From JAGPCK01 sp041675505 (GTDB lineage Bacteria; Bacteroidota; Bacteroidia; UKL13-3), in the NCBI GenBank assembly GCA_041675505.1, contig JBAYTR010000013.1:1-64000 (forward strand): a stretch of 64,000 nucleotides of DNA, in the 5' to 3' direction. A program made the translations under genes and the position numbers. Every line of letters starts with the position of its first letter. Positions within the stretch are counted from its first letter, which is position 1. Of this stretch, positions 53,010 through 63,261 are shown one piece after another. Under the pieces are notes generated by a model that saw only the letters and a program-made list of their open reading frames with translations, was not told where the DNA came from and searched no databases.

Positions 53010-54069
53010 ACTTATCAATAACGGACTTCCAACTGAATTCAGAAGTTATTCTGCGTTTGTTCATCTCGAGTATTTCATTGCGTTGATGGGTGCTTAAAGC
53101 GGCCTCGATGGCTGCGCTTACCTCTGTTGCGTTACTGAAATAAAATGCTCCGTTTTGCAACACCGCTTTGTTAAACGGATTATCATGGGCGCATATCAAG
53201 GCATCTGAAGCCATGGCTTCCAGTAAAGAGGGATTAGTACCACCAACAGAATGCCCGTGGAAATACACTTGCGAAAAATACCTGAGGTTATTTAAAAGTG
53301 AAATGTCATACACCGCAGCCTGAAATAGTATACGGCTATTTCCGGCATACTTCTCTTTCATGTACGTTCCGAACTTATTCTGGTGATTCCCGATAAGCAC
53401 AAGCTGCTGAACTTTTGTTTGCTGAAGAAAACCTTCTACCACCATGTCAATGTTATTTTCCGGCTCAAAGCGGGCAATGAGCAAACCATAACTATACGGA
53501 TGCAACATCATCCCCTTCAACTTGTTTTCATCAGGGTTTTGAAACAACTCTGCCCCGTAAGCAATATACACAGCTTGTTCCCGGTATTTTTCTTTTAAGT
53601 AATCGGCAATAGCAGGTGAATCGGCAATGAGTAAATCGCTGGATTTTACTGCCAGCTTTTCGGCCACATTCAAAAATCGTTTTACCGCTGCACTGTATTT
53701 GGAACGTTTCCATTCCAGTCCGTCCATATTGGTAACTACTGCCGTTCCTTCAGGTAAAAGAAAGTACCACACGGAGCTACTGGTATAACCCAACTGGAGC
53801 AGCACATCAAAATTTCGCTTTCGGCTGTCGCGTATGCAATTTAAATCGTACAGAAATTGCCCCGCAGTACCTATTTTATTTTCAGGATCTTTACAATGAA
53901 TAAGTTCTACTCCATTAAACTGCTTCTCTTTGTAAGGATGTAGTGAAGAGCAATATACAGATACTTTGTGCCCGCGATGAACCAGCTCAACAGAAAGGTA
54001 TTCTGCTAATTGCTCAAACCCTCCGTAATTATTGGGTATTCCGCGGGTACCAAGTATGCCTATTTTCAT
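52978..54069 (-). CDS. DUF1972-type GT4 glycosyltransferase
   Basis: 363 residues with the DUF1972 N-terminus GILGTRGIPNNYGGFEQLAEYLS and the GT4 C-terminal domain (SVGGTNPSLLEAMASDALICAHDN). Members include rhamnosyltransferase-like enzymes. Cytoplasmic. Shares one base with the 2OG oxygenase gene. Confidence 0.88.
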   Translation of the reverse strand: MKIGILGTRGIPNNYGGFEQLAEYLSVELVHRGHKVSVYCSSLHPYKEKQFNGVELIHCKDPENKIGTAGQFLYDLNCIRDSRKRNFDVLLQLGYTSSSVWYFLLPEGTAVVTNMDGLEWKRSKYSAAVKRFLNVAEKLAVKSSDLLIADSPAIADYLKEKYREQAVYIAYGAELFQNPDENKLKGMMLHPYSYGLLIARFEPENNIDMVVEGFLQQTKVQQLVLIGNHQNKFGTYMKEKYAGNSRILFQAAVYDISLLNNLRYFSQVYFHGHSVGGTNPSLLEAMASDALICAHDNPFNKAVLQNGAFYFSNATEVSAAIEAALSTHQRNEILEMNKRRITSEFSWKSVIDKYENLFLSIQQ

Positions 54070-54839
54070 TAATGTTTGGCGGTAGAGCTGCCAAATATCT
54101 TGTTTTTAATTTTTACAGCGGGGTCATATATGCCGGCAAGAAACCGTTTAAAGTGTTCCTCCTTGCCCGGGTGCCAATCTGTAGTGCGTGGTTTTTCTAT
54201 GTGCACCTTATGTTCGCAATAGGCATACGAAGCAATGGAAGTTCTGTAAATACCTTCCGGGAAATTGGTTACATCATATCCGTGCAACGTATAGTTGCGT
54301 GTTTGCTGAATCACCATACGATTAAACGGCACATCAATAGAAGTGCGCTCACCGGTACGCAAATCCTCCAGCTTTAATTGTCCGCCATAAGCGGGTTGCC
54401 AATCTTTATTGAGGTACAACAACAGATTCAGGTTACGGTACCACGTGGGATGTAGTGGGTGGTAATTAAAATCAATGTGCATATCGAGAAAGCTCTTTTT
54501 CTTTCCCTGGTGTATTCCACCACCGTGAAACTTCTTATCTACAAAAACATTTTCATTGGAAATAAAGCGGAGAAAATCTCCGAATTTATCTGATACCAAA
54601 TCATCGTGTAATTCTTTCAGCAAAGGTGAAAGTTCGGCAAATTTTGATTTTTCGAATTTGTTTGCTGCAAAAACATAATCTCTGCTTTTGGTTTCTATAT
54701 CAGGGATAGTATCATACAGTTGTACAATTTTAATTTCATCACAAAAATCATCAATCACCAAGTGAGGAAAAGGTTTGGCCAGAAGAAATTTTAATCTCAA
54801 TGCTTCCTTTTCCTTCTCCAATCTTTCAAAATTAATCAT
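54069..54839 (-). CDS. 2OG-Fe(II) oxygenase-like protein
   Basis: 256 residues. Iron and co-substrate residues of the 2OG-FeII_Oxy_3 fold: HIDFN (His-x-Asp), a distal His in TLHGYDV, and GIYRTSIASY (Arg for 2-oxoglutarate). Related enzymes hydroxylate lipids, sugars or peptides. Embedded in the glycosyltransferase run with overlaps of one and eight bases, so it may hydroxylate the polysaccharide or its carrier. Confidence 0.8.
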   Translation of the reverse strand: MINFERLEKEKEALRLKFLLAKPFPHLVIDDFCDEIKIVQLYDTIPDIETKSRDYVFAANKFEKSKFAELSPLLKELHDDLVSDKFGDFLRFISNENVFVDKKFHGGGIHQGKKKSFLDMHIDFNYHPLHPTWYRNLNLLLYLNKDWQPAYGGQLKLEDLRTGERTSIDVPFNRMVIQQTRNYTLHGYDVTNFPEGIYRTSIASYAYCEHKVHIEKPRTTDWHPGKEEHFKRFLAGIYDPAVKIKNKIFGSSTAKH

Positions 54840-55911
54840 GCTCCAATACTTTATTATAGGTTTTCCATGTCATTTCAGCGGCTTTTTCCCAATTGAATTC
54901 ACGTTGTATTTTTTGTCTGAATTCTTCTTTCGCAGTGGCCTGAAAAGCCTGTTCAACAGCTTGTTTCACAGAACCCACATCTCCAGGGTTGCAATAGTAC
55001 GCAAAATCGCCAAAATATTCTCTAACGTCTCCCCTGTCGCCCACTACTACGTTACATCCCATACTACCTGCTTCCAGAGATGAAAGACCTGTTGTTTCAA
55101 ACCAACTGGGTAAAACATGCACTCTTGCTTTAAGATAGTATTTAAGTAATTCAGGTTGCGTGATGTGGTTGATAAACGTAACATTTTCATCGGCCTCTGC
55201 TTTGCATTGTTCTACATACTTTTGCTGGTTAACCGATGGGCGACCTATAAGTACCAGCTTATAACCGCTACCCTTTATTGCCCTGATTAAGTTAAGTTGA
55301 TTTTTACGTCCTTCTATACGTGCTACACAAAGTACAATATTCCGGGGCTCTTCATGTTGTACCGTATAGTTGAACAGTTGATTATCTACTGCATTCGGCA
55401 CAACGGTATAGTGTTTTTGAACACCGTAATCTTTAAGCAAGCGGTTGTATTCATTAGTTGAGTTAGGAAGTAAATACGCGGCATGCTCAAGAATATACCG
55501 TATGGATTTTCTGTTGCCCATTGCCAAATATTTCACCGTACTTATTTTATCTCCTTTCAGCCATTTAGCCGTTTTTTTAATGAACTCCATTGCATCATAC
55601 GAAAGGAAACGACTGAGCAGCCCGATTACTCCGCCCCGATGGAAACGGTCGTACTCACGGTAATCCACATAAATGGTAGACACCACATAGGGCACTGTTG
55701 CACGCATTACATGGCCCAATATATCCTCGCAGTCAATGATGTTAAAAAAGTGTAGCAGGTCATAGTCGCTGTAATTTATGGTTTCGTCAGACAGGTGAAT
55801 GTTAACCGTAACACCCAGTTGGCGCAATGCACGGGCAGTGCCTTCTATCTGAACAGTATCACCACCCGATATACGGTACAAATCGGTTCGGGCAATAAAG
55901 GCTACTTTCAC
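54832..55911 (-). CDS. GT4 family glycosyltransferase
   Basis: 359 residues, GT-B fold: RISGGDTVQIEGTARALRQLGV at the N-terminus, YTVVPNAVDNQLF linker, and PSWFETTGLSSLEAGSMGC in the donor-binding domain. Acts on the sugar repeat unit. Overlaps both neighbours (4 and 8 bases). Confidence 0.87.
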   Translation of the reverse strand: MKVAFIARTDLYRISGGDTVQIEGTARALRQLGVTVNIHLSDETINYSDYDLLHFFNIIDCEDILGHVMRATVPYVVSTIYVDYREYDRFHRGGVIGLLSRFLSYDAMEFIKKTAKWLKGDKISTVKYLAMGNRKSIRYILEHAAYLLPNSTNEYNRLLKDYGVQKHYTVVPNAVDNQLFNYTVQHEEPRNIVLCVARIEGRKNQLNLIRAIKGSGYKLVLIGRPSVNQQKYVEQCKAEADENVTFINHITQPELLKYYLKARVHVLPSWFETTGLSSLEAGSMGCNVVVGDRGDVREYFGDFAYYCNPGDVGSVKQAVEQAFQATAKEEFRQKIQREFNWEKAAEMTWKTYNKVLEHD

Positions 55912-57125
55912 TTCAAAGCTCCTTTCCTGTCAAAACACACAAAAGCCGTTGAGAATGCTATGCACCACAATACATACTCTACAATGTTGGTGATGTAACT
56001 TCCTGTAAACTGATAAATAAAAATGAAGAAAAAAATACAGGAACGGTAGTAATTCGAAAGTACACGCGTTTTAAAAAAGAGGTAAAAAATCAATCCGAAA
56101 CGGAAAATCAGACCGGTGATGCCAAATATAGCAAGCGTTTCGCCCACAGCATTGGGAATCCGAACTACATCCAGATCTCCCCAATAGTCAAAATATTTTT
56201 TAACAATAGCGTGGGCCAGTTCTTTTATTTGCCCTAAACCCGAGCCAAACCAAATGCTGCGTTCTTCAGCTACTTTCCAGGCCAGCCAGAAAGATTCCGT
56301 TGTGCGCCCGCGTGTGGAGGTATCTACTCCATAATAAATATTGTTGAGACGAATGAATACTGCGTTATTGGGAAACAGAAAATACAGCACAAGAAAACCT
56401 ACGAGCAGCGCAGTAAAAGAAACCACTAAAACACTCAGGAAATTGCGTTTATAAAAAACTTTCTCCCAGTTAACTATAAACATCATTCCGAAGGCAAACA
56501 ACATGGCTCCGATTACCCCGAGTGACAGCGAAAGTATCAACGGCAAAACACTCATCAGCAAAATGGGCGTGGCATTTCCGGTGTATTGCTTAAAGAATAT
56601 TTTCAGCAGGAAATAAATACTTACCGGTGCAAAAAGCAGGGAGTAGTAAGAGGCTTCAAACGTAAGTAATGAGAGACGGAAAAAATCTTCCACAGAATGC
56701 GTGAACTTATTTTTGTACCACAGCAACTCTCTGAAGGGCGTAAACAAAAGCAGCAAGGCCAGCAGCATAAACAAAAAGTTGAGCAGCAATATGTTTTTGT
56801 AAATGCGCCCTATGCGACTGTAGTTATTGATGAAATAATAAAAGCAAACCACAAAAATGTACGTACTCAAAAAAAGCAGATTGGAAACAAGAAAGCTTTT
56901 CCACTGTACACCCAAAAGCAAATGAATAATGTTAAACGGAATAAGAACCAGAAAAAACTGGTAAAGCACCGGTTGCTTTTTTTGGTACACTATCCAGATG
57001 TAAAAAACAGGCGACAATATATTGGTGTACAACAAACCACCGGGCAAGCCGGCACAGTTAAAGAAAAAATACAGGTACGAGAGCAGGCTGTATTTACTGA
57101 GCTTTGCTTTTGAGTTGCCTACCAT
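55908..57125 (-). CDS. Wzy-like polysaccharide polymerase
   Basis: 405 residues, about 11 hydrophobic segments; the loop STRGRTTESFWLAWKVAEERS followed by GSGLGQIKE resembles the periplasmic loop of Wzy proteins. Together with the ligase-like protein at 51735-53009 it gives the polymerase/ligase pair of a Wzx/Wzy pathway. Overlaps the glycosyltransferase gene by four bases. Confidence 0.75.
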   Translation of the reverse strand: MVGNSKAKLSKYSLLSYLYFFFNCAGLPGGLLYTNILSPVFYIWIVYQKKQPVLYQFFLVLIPFNIIHLLLGVQWKSFLVSNLLFLSTYIFVVCFYYFINNYSRIGRIYKNILLLNFLFMLLALLLLFTPFRELLWYKNKFTHSVEDFFRLSLLTFEASYYSLLFAPVSIYFLLKIFFKQYTGNATPILLMSVLPLILSLSLGVIGAMLFAFGMMFIVNWEKVFYKRNFLSVLVVSFTALLVGFLVLYFLFPNNAVFIRLNNIYYGVDTSTRGRTTESFWLAWKVAEERSIWFGSGLGQIKELAHAIVKKYFDYWGDLDVVRIPNAVGETLAIFGITGLIFRFGLIFYLFFKTRVLSNYYRSCIFFFIFIYQFTGSYITNIVEYVLWCIAFSTAFVCFDRKGALK

Positions 57126-57128
57126 ATA

Positions 57129-58589
57129 TTATGACGAAAATGCTTTTATCGCTTTGTTCCAATACACAAACTTAAACACAATTACAGCAGCTGCCAAAAA
57201 TGCTATTTGCAGGTAAACGTGTGAAAGTAAGAATGAAGCGGTTAAAAATAAAGCAGGTATCACTGGTAACAGGGCATTCATGAGCCCGTTTTGGTGAAGT
57301 ACCCGTTGGTGAAAGAGGTAATACTGAAAAGGTATGTTTACCGCGGTAGTGAGTATTAATGCCCACACAATACCCGTTAATCCATAATACGGGTAAAGCA
57401 ATAACATAAAAACCACATGTGATGAACGAAGGAGAAACTCAAACAGCGAATTTAATTTTAAGTGATGACTGCCGTTGATAAAATGATAGGGAATAATGAT
57501 AAGCAGTATGATAGTTTCAAAGCTGAGGTAAAGCCGTATAAGCGAATAAGAAGCGGCATATACTGCCTCGCCCAACCACCACTTAAAAATAACACTTCCG
57601 CCAAACATGAGGCAGGCAATAATACCCCAACCCAGGCCGGTTATGGCCATGCGCGACACATAATATACCTGTTCAATATTTTTTTGTTGCGAAATTCTTG
57701 CTGATACTTTTGGAAAAACAAAGGAGCCGAAAGCAAGTAACACGTTGTGAATTTGTGTACCCACCAAAGCAGCAATGGAGTAATAACCCACAGTGGCCAT
57801 GTCAATGTAAAAGCCGATAATAATCCTGTCGGCCAAAAAACCCGTTAATGCAATAACCGATTGGAGCCAAAACCAACCGTTTTGCTGAAAAATTTCTTCC
57901 CAGGAATGAATACGAAAACGCGGAAACAGGTACAAGCCAGGCATACGTTGACGAAGGATAATTACCTGAATAAGCAGATTAAATATATTGCACCCTACAG
58001 TAACCAAAGCAATCTCCAGCAATCCGAAACCCGCACTCACCACAGCCGCTGAAGCAACTAAAACGGAGACTCTGGAACTCATGGATAGTCGGGCCGCAAT
58101 ATCAAAACGCTGATAGCCTTTTAGTACAGACAAGAACACCTGCTCAATAAATTTCAATCCCGCTGAGAGCGAAAAAAGCACCAACACCTGAACGGTGATG
58201 GTGTAGTCGGCTTTTTGGATAGCCAGTATTTCAAACCTTTCAATAAAATAAGCCGCCAATGCACCCAGCAAGGTGGTTATGAGCGTAAGTATAACTCCCA
58301 GCGAGATATTTCGGTTAACTACCTCAGCAATCTCTTTCTGTTGGTTGAGTGCTAAACCGGCCGAAGTATATTTTATGGTACTGTCGCCCACACCAAAGTT
58401 GAGCGCATTCATCAGTTGCACAACAACCGTAAGCATCATCCACAGGCCGTACTGTTCTGCTCCCAGCTTACTAATAAACAAAGGAGTAGCCACTATCATC
58501 AACAAAGGATAGAGGGCCAGATCAGAGAAGGTCCAGAAGGAATTCCGAAGCAATTGCCCCTTGAAAATATGTCGGAGGTTAATGTGCAT
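57129..58589 (-). CDS. polysaccharide flippase (Wzx/MOP family)
   Basis: 486 residues with about 14 transmembrane segments. ALNFGVGDSTIKYTSAG and the Polysacc_synt-type helices identify the family. First gene of the leftward cluster, 75 bp from the divergent Wzz-like gene, so their promoters lie in that space. Confidence 0.86.
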   Translation of the reverse strand: MHINLRHIFKGQLLRNSFWTFSDLALYPLLMIVATPLFISKLGAEQYGLWMMLTVVVQLMNALNFGVGDSTIKYTSAGLALNQQKEIAEVVNRNISLGVILTLITTLLGALAAYFIERFEILAIQKADYTITVQVLVLFSLSAGLKFIEQVFLSVLKGYQRFDIAARLSMSSRVSVLVASAAVVSAGFGLLEIALVTVGCNIFNLLIQVIILRQRMPGLYLFPRFRIHSWEEIFQQNGWFWLQSVIALTGFLADRIIIGFYIDMATVGYYSIAALVGTQIHNVLLAFGSFVFPKVSARISQQKNIEQVYYVSRMAITGLGWGIIACLMFGGSVIFKWWLGEAVYAASYSLIRLYLSFETIILLIIIPYHFINGSHHLKLNSLFEFLLRSSHVVFMLLLYPYYGLTGIVWALILTTAVNIPFQYYLFHQRVLHQNGLMNALLPVIPALFLTASFLLSHVYLQIAFLAAAVIVFKFVYWNKAIKAFSS

Positions 58590-58664
58590 GTAAGGACCAA
58601 CGAATATATCAGAAGTTTATCAAATGTTAATTTTTAAATATATTGCACCCTCAAAACTCCCTGT

Positions 58665-59537
58665 ATGGAAGACAACTCCCCCAAGCGTAACTCTTTTAAT
58701 GACGATGAATTCGACATTGAATTGCTGTTTCAAAAGTTGAATCGTATAAACAAAAAAATATGGTTCAAACTCACTTTCCCGTTCCGTGTTCTGTTCTTCA
58801 ACACCAAAATACTTTTAATTACATTCATAATGTGCGGTGTAATCTCCGCAGCACTTCGGTTCACTTTACCTAAATATTATTCCGCTACATTTATTTACGA
58901 GCCCACGCTGAAATCCGACTTATTCCACCTTGACCTGCTGAAAGACTTAGACATTTTACTTAAAGAAAATAACAGTGCTACTGCTTCTAAACTTTTAAGT
59001 ATTGATGAAAATCTGGCAGCAAAAGTTAGTCGCGCCAAACATGAGGTATTGTATAAAAATGAATTCCGCAAAGACACTATCGCTTCGGTAGAGGTGCTTG
59101 TTATTGCTGATGACAATACTGTTTTTGATACGTTGGAACAAGCCATTCTGCGTTACCTGGGCACTAGTCCGCATTACAAAAAACTCCACGATATGCGTCA
59201 GGCAGAACTGAATACCATGGAAGAAAAACTGCTTCAGGATATTGAATACAACGACAGTTTAAAACGCACCCTGGCTGCTAACACCACCCCACGTGGCAAT
59301 GGCGGATTTGTTTACGGAGAACCTATTGACCCGGTACGTGTGTATGAATCGGGCATTAACCTTACTCAAAAACTAATCAGCATACGTTCACAAAAACAGT
59401 TCATCAATAATTTTGAACTTGTAAAGCCAGTAGTGGCTAAAAATAAGCCTTATTTCCCTCGCTTCATTATATTATTTCCGGCTTTATTCGGGATATGCCT
59501 GATAATTCTCTTTGTTTACAACCACAAACGGATGTAG
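58665..59537 (+). CDS. Wzz-like chain-length regulator (putative)
   Basis: 290 residues with two membrane helices (about 48-67 and 264-285) around a long periplasmic region, the PCP/Wzz topology, and a short cytoplasmic N-terminus rich in charge. Sequence similarity to Wzz is not obvious, so it is called from topology and context. No kinase domain. Confidence 0.6.
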   Translation: MEDNSPKRNSFNDDEFDIELLFQKLNRINKKIWFKLTFPFRVLFFNTKILLITFIMCGVISAALRFTLPKYYSATFIYEPTLKSDLFHLDLLKDLDILLKENNSATASKLLSIDENLAAKVSRAKHEVLYKNEFRKDTIASVEVLVIADDNTVFDTLEQAILRYLGTSPHYKKLHDMRQAELNTMEEKLLQDIEYNDSLKRTLAANTTPRGNGGFVYGEPIDPVRVYESGINLTQKLISIRSQKQFINNFELVKPVVAKNKPYFPRFIILFPALFGICLIILFVYNHKRM

Positions 59538-59542
59538 CTGTG

Positions 59543-60067
59543 TCAGGCCTTTAGTCCTTTCACCCTGCGTTTGTCCCTGTTCACATCTTTTGCCTTGCTG
59601 CGTTTAATCTGAACAAAAATGTTCCGGTTATCCTCCAGCACATCCATAGCAAATGTTTTGTCCCCGTATTTGATGTAACGTACACCATTCTCTTCCCCAT
59701 CATGCTGCAACATAAAATACCCCGAGGTATTTAATTTAAAACGCAGAACTTTATTCTCCCCCTTTTCAAAACGCAGGTACAAAACATCATCTTCTGCTTT
59801 TTCCAATATACCTTTCGTGTGGTGCTTAAAAACAATGCGTTCTATTTGTTTGCCGTTTCGCATTCTCACCTTACCGTTGAGTGCAACCATGCCCTCATCA
59901 CTTACTTCACGCTCCAGAAAAAATCTGCCATGCGTATAAAATTGCACCTTCTTCAAATCAACCGATTGACTGTTGAGTTGGTTGTACAGCTGCTGATTCA
60001 CGGCCACCTTCCTGCTACAGGAAAATAACAACGGAAAAGATAAAAGTAACACGATGAATGTTTTCAT
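59543..60067 (-). CDS. hypothetical lipoprotein
   Basis: 174 residues with a clear lipobox (FPLLFSC near 17). A beta-rich body follows (VQFYTHGRFFLEREV, GKVRMRNGKQIERIVFKHHTKG) and a very basic tail (KRSKAKDVNRDKRRVKGLK). No family recognised. Lies between the Wzz-like gene and the receptor gene, 41 bp from the latter's stop, so it may follow it in one transcript. Confidence 0.7.
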   Translation of the reverse strand: MKTFIVLLLSFPLLFSCSRKVAVNQQLYNQLNSQSVDLKKVQFYTHGRFFLEREVSDEGMVALNGKVRMRNGKQIERIVFKHHTKGILEKAEDDVLYLRFEKGENKVLRFKLNTSGYFMLQHDGEENGVRYIKYGDKTFAMDVLEDNRNIFVQIKRSKAKDVNRDKRRVKGLKA

Positions 60068-60108
60068 AAGAGTATAGTTTTCGACTCTTAAACCAAAACC
60101 ATTCCAAA

Positions 60109-62367
60109 CTAAAACAGCAGGTGGTACTGCACATTAAAACTTCTGGGAGCTCCCATATTACCGGGGAAATACATGTACTCCTTATTTAACGCATTCTTCA
60201 GTACAAATGAAAACTTGTTGTGAGCATTAAGATTGAACGCCACGCGCGCATCAAGCAAACTGTAACCTTTGTTGTGCAAAGCGCGGTATTGATTTACCCC
60301 CTGAATAAACAACCCGAATGTTGGGTCTATATTGACCATAAAACTGTTGTAGCGCCAGCTAACTCCCACATCAAACTTTCGGATAGAGATATCCGCATTC
60401 AGTTTAACGGTATGCTGAAAGCGGTACTTCAGTTTGTCTTCATCTCCCAAAGTATCCGAAGGTTGTTTTACATAGTCTTTGTTTACCGGATCTATAAATG
60501 TGTACCCTGCCAACAATTTAACCGGCAAACCCCATAAGTCTCCTTCTCCGCCTGTGGTAATTTCCACTCCGTTAATGCGTGCGTTGGTAATATTAAGTGC
60601 CGAGAATCCTAAGTAAGCAGCGGTGTTATTCGGGTCATACACCGGGGGTAGATACAAACCGAAAGTAAACTCTATCATGTTGTAATATTCTGTCCAGAAT
60701 AAAGCCGCATCTGCATAACCCCTCCACCGGTTAATTTTGAATACCTGACGAATGCCTATCTCGGCACTCCATCCTGTTTCAGGTTTTACTGCGGCATTCG
60801 GAAATATTTTTAGTGTACCTGCCTGTGTTGCTGCGAAACGTTCGGCTATGGAAGCAAAACGATAGCTTTGTCCCATAGATGCACGCACGTATGTTGCCTT
60901 ACCCAGCTGCGTATTTATTCCTCCCCTGAAAACCGGGTAATATTCCGGCTTAATGGTATCTACTTTGTTGCGTTCAAAACGTGCTCCGAAAGAAACATTA
61001 AACCTTCGAAAACGTTGATCGAGCTGCGCATAAACCGACCAGGTGTGTCCATTGTGGCGGCCATACAAACTGTCGCTTGTCACACTATTCCTTTGGAAGC
61101 TTGTGCCTCCTGTAAATGTAGCGGTATATCCCTGAGCTATATTAACTAATTGCTGATACTGGTATTCACTGTACCAATTGCGGGCCGTTGAACTTTGGTT
61201 GGTATTATTTTGATTGTCGGTTATGTAGTAGCGGTTACGTAAACTGTGCTTAGCATTGTTTTTCGTTAGCCATTCTATAAATGGGTCAATATTGATTTTA
61301 TTGTTCTGCACCACGCTCATGGTATTGGGGGCAGGCAGGTAGGGATTTTTCTCATCCTGCCAAAAGAGAAAATTTCCGCCTGATGTAAAAACACCGTTGG
61401 CATTCAACCCATAACTTAAACCTGCTATCTTTTTGTTCCTCCAGCGTTGGTTAGCATTGATTCGAAACGTATTGGTATTTTCCCCTTTGCGGTAACCATC
61501 ATCTGATAAATAATAAACGCCTGCTGAAAGTTCGTAAGCCCCTATTTTGCGTGCATGAAAAACACTGGCTCCATATTGCATGGGATTAGTTTTCCAATAT
61601 TGAAATTTTTTATCCGGAGCATCATCTGTTACTCCGCTGAAAACACGAACTTTTGTAACAGGTTTTTTCTGAGGTACTGCCGTACGCAGGTTAATTACTC
61701 CTCCCAAAGCACCACTGCCGAACAATGCCGATGAAGCACCCTTAATCACTTCTACCTGCTCCAGATTTTCAAAGGGCAAAGCATCCCACTTAATATCTCC
61801 TGCATCTCCGCTCATCAGGGGCAAACCATCCACCATCAAGGCTACCCTACTTCCGGCCCCGTAACTAAAGCCACTTCCGCCACGGATATTAATTTGTCCG
61901 TTCACCACATTTACACCGGGTAACTGGTCAAGCGTTTGATCCAGTCTGGTGGTATTGGTACGTTCAATCAAATCGGGCCTGAGCACTTCCATGGAAACAC
62001 TCACTTCTTCAATGTGTTGATCAAACTTACCTGCCGATATAACCACCTGCTGCAACTGCTTTTGCACCGGAATTAAAAATACATTAAGAGTAGCCACGTC
62101 ATTGGTGAAACTGAGTTTTTTCACATCAACCCGATTGCTGTCATACCCAAGATACGTAAACACTATTGAAACATTGATTGAGGTGAGCGAAATACTGAAC
62201 CTCCCTTTTTCATCACATGCGGTGGCTTTTCCTTCGGATATAACGTATGCACCGGCCAGTTTTTCTCCCGTAAATTTATCCTTAACCACCCCTTTTACTG
62301 TATAGGTTTGAGCGAAAGTTACCTGCCAAAAAAGGGGCAAAAGAAAGATTAAAAGCTTTGATTTCAC
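60109..62367 (-). CDS. TonB-dependent outer-membrane receptor
   Basis: 752 residues. Signal peptide (LLIFLLPLFWQVTFAQ); CarboxypepD_reg-like domain (about 20-105, VKGVVKDKFTGEKLAGAYV); plug domain (about 130-240, LDQTLDQLPGVNVVNGQINIRGG); beta-barrel to the C-terminus, ending NVQYHLLF. Imports a siderophore, cobalamin or other ligand using TonB energy; ligand unknown. No SusD partner is present. Divergent from the Fnr-like regulator 72 bp away, which suggests shared control. Confidence 0.92.
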   Translation of the reverse strand: MKSKLLIFLLPLFWQVTFAQTYTVKGVVKDKFTGEKLAGAYVISEGKATACDEKGRFSISLTSINVSIVFTYLGYDSNRVDVKKLSFTNDVATLNVFLIPVQKQLQQVVISAGKFDQHIEEVSVSMEVLRPDLIERTNTTRLDQTLDQLPGVNVVNGQINIRGGSGFSYGAGSRVALMVDGLPLMSGDAGDIKWDALPFENLEQVEVIKGASSALFGSGALGGVINLRTAVPQKKPVTKVRVFSGVTDDAPDKKFQYWKTNPMQYGASVFHARKIGAYELSAGVYYLSDDGYRKGENTNTFRINANQRWRNKKIAGLSYGLNANGVFTSGGNFLFWQDEKNPYLPAPNTMSVVQNNKINIDPFIEWLTKNNAKHSLRNRYYITDNQNNTNQSSTARNWYSEYQYQQLVNIAQGYTATFTGGTSFQRNSVTSDSLYGRHNGHTWSVYAQLDQRFRRFNVSFGARFERNKVDTIKPEYYPVFRGGINTQLGKATYVRASMGQSYRFASIAERFAATQAGTLKIFPNAAVKPETGWSAEIGIRQVFKINRWRGYADAALFWTEYYNMIEFTFGLYLPPVYDPNNTAAYLGFSALNITNARINGVEITTGGEGDLWGLPVKLLAGYTFIDPVNKDYVKQPSDTLGDEDKLKYRFQHTVKLNADISIRKFDVGVSWRYNSFMVNIDPTFGLFIQGVNQYRALHNKGYSLLDARVAFNLNAHNKFSFVLKNALNKEYMYFPGNMGAPRSFNVQYHLLF

Positions 62368-62439
62368 TTATATAAGATTCTCCTTGCACAAATTAAAACT
62401 AGTTTCTGTATATTTATCACGTTTTTAAAAAGAAATGCC

Positions 62440-63144
62440 ATGCAGCGCACGCACCTTGATTGCCAGATGTGTGATTCACACACGATATCCTTCTTAAAGG
62501 ATTGCTCACCCGAGCAACGTGAAAAAATAAGTCAGGTAAAAACCTGTAGCCACTACAAAAAAGGTGAAAACATCTTTTATGAAGGTAACATCCCTTTGGG
62601 TATTTATTGCATCAGCAAAGGTGTAGTTAAACTGGTTCGCACCAACCATGACGGTAAAGAGCAAATTCTGCGCTTTGCACAAACCGGTGAATTTTTAGGT
62701 TACCGTGCACTTATTGCTGATGAGCCACTCGTTTCAACAGCGGTATGTGTAGAAGACACCATTTCCTGTTTTATTCCCCGCAAAGCGTTTATTGACCTGC
62801 TGGATGAAAATCCGCACATTAGTAAAAGTTTGCTCAAAGCCCTTAGTCATGAATTGGGTGTGGTGGAAGAGCGCGTTCAAAGTCTTGCACAAAAAAGTGT
62901 GCGTGAAAGACTGGCTGAAACATTGCTCTTTCTGCAAACCACTTTCAGCACAGAACAAAATGAAGATGTTATCTCCATTACCTTACCACGCGAAGATATT
63001 GCCAACATTGTAGGCACTGCAACAGAAACCGTAATTCGTCTGCTTTCCGACTTTAAAAGCGACAAACTGATTGAATTGGAAGGCAAAAAAATCAGGATAC
63101 TGAACAAAAAGGGATTGGAAAAAATCTCCCACGCATCAGTTTAA
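62440..63144 (+). CDS. Crp/Fnr family transcriptional regulator
   Basis: 234 residues: cyclic-nucleotide-binding-like beta-roll (KKGENIFYEGNIPLGIYCISKG) and winged-helix domain (LPREDIANIVGTATETVIRLLSDF). Four cysteines that could hold an iron-sulfur cluster as in FNR are visible: Cys8, Cys11, Cys22, and Cys110, the last aligning with FNR Cys122. So oxygen or redox sensing is plausible but not shown. The adjacent universal stress gene, with an Fnr-like box before it, is a candidate target. Confidence 0.9.
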   Translation: MQRTHLDCQMCDSHTISFLKDCSPEQREKISQVKTCSHYKKGENIFYEGNIPLGIYCISKGVVKLVRTNHDGKEQILRFAQTGEFLGYRALIADEPLVSTAVCVEDTISCFIPRKAFIDLLDENPHISKSLLKALSHELGVVEERVQSLAQKSVRERLAETLLFLQTTFSTEQNEDVISITLPREDIANIVGTATETVIRLLSDFKSDKLIELEGKKIRILNKKGLEKISHASV

Positions 63145-63158
63145 GTCAGCCACTGTAC

Positions 63159-63170
63159 TGATAAAAATCA
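63159..63170 (+). promoter_or_regulatory. Fnr-type binding site upstream of the usp gene
   Basis: TGAT-AAAA-ATCA, the core of the TTGAT-N4-ATCAA Fnr box, with both outer bases deviating. It lies 15 nt past the regulator's stop and 92 nt before the usp ATG; TATTTTG follows directly and may belong to the -7 region. Confidence 0.5.
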
Positions 63171-63261
63171 TATTTTGAAATGAGTCCTGTCATGTTTCAA
63201 TGGCAGTTTTAAATCTAATTTTGACTACTACAATTAATTTGAAACTGCTGTGGTTAAAAAC

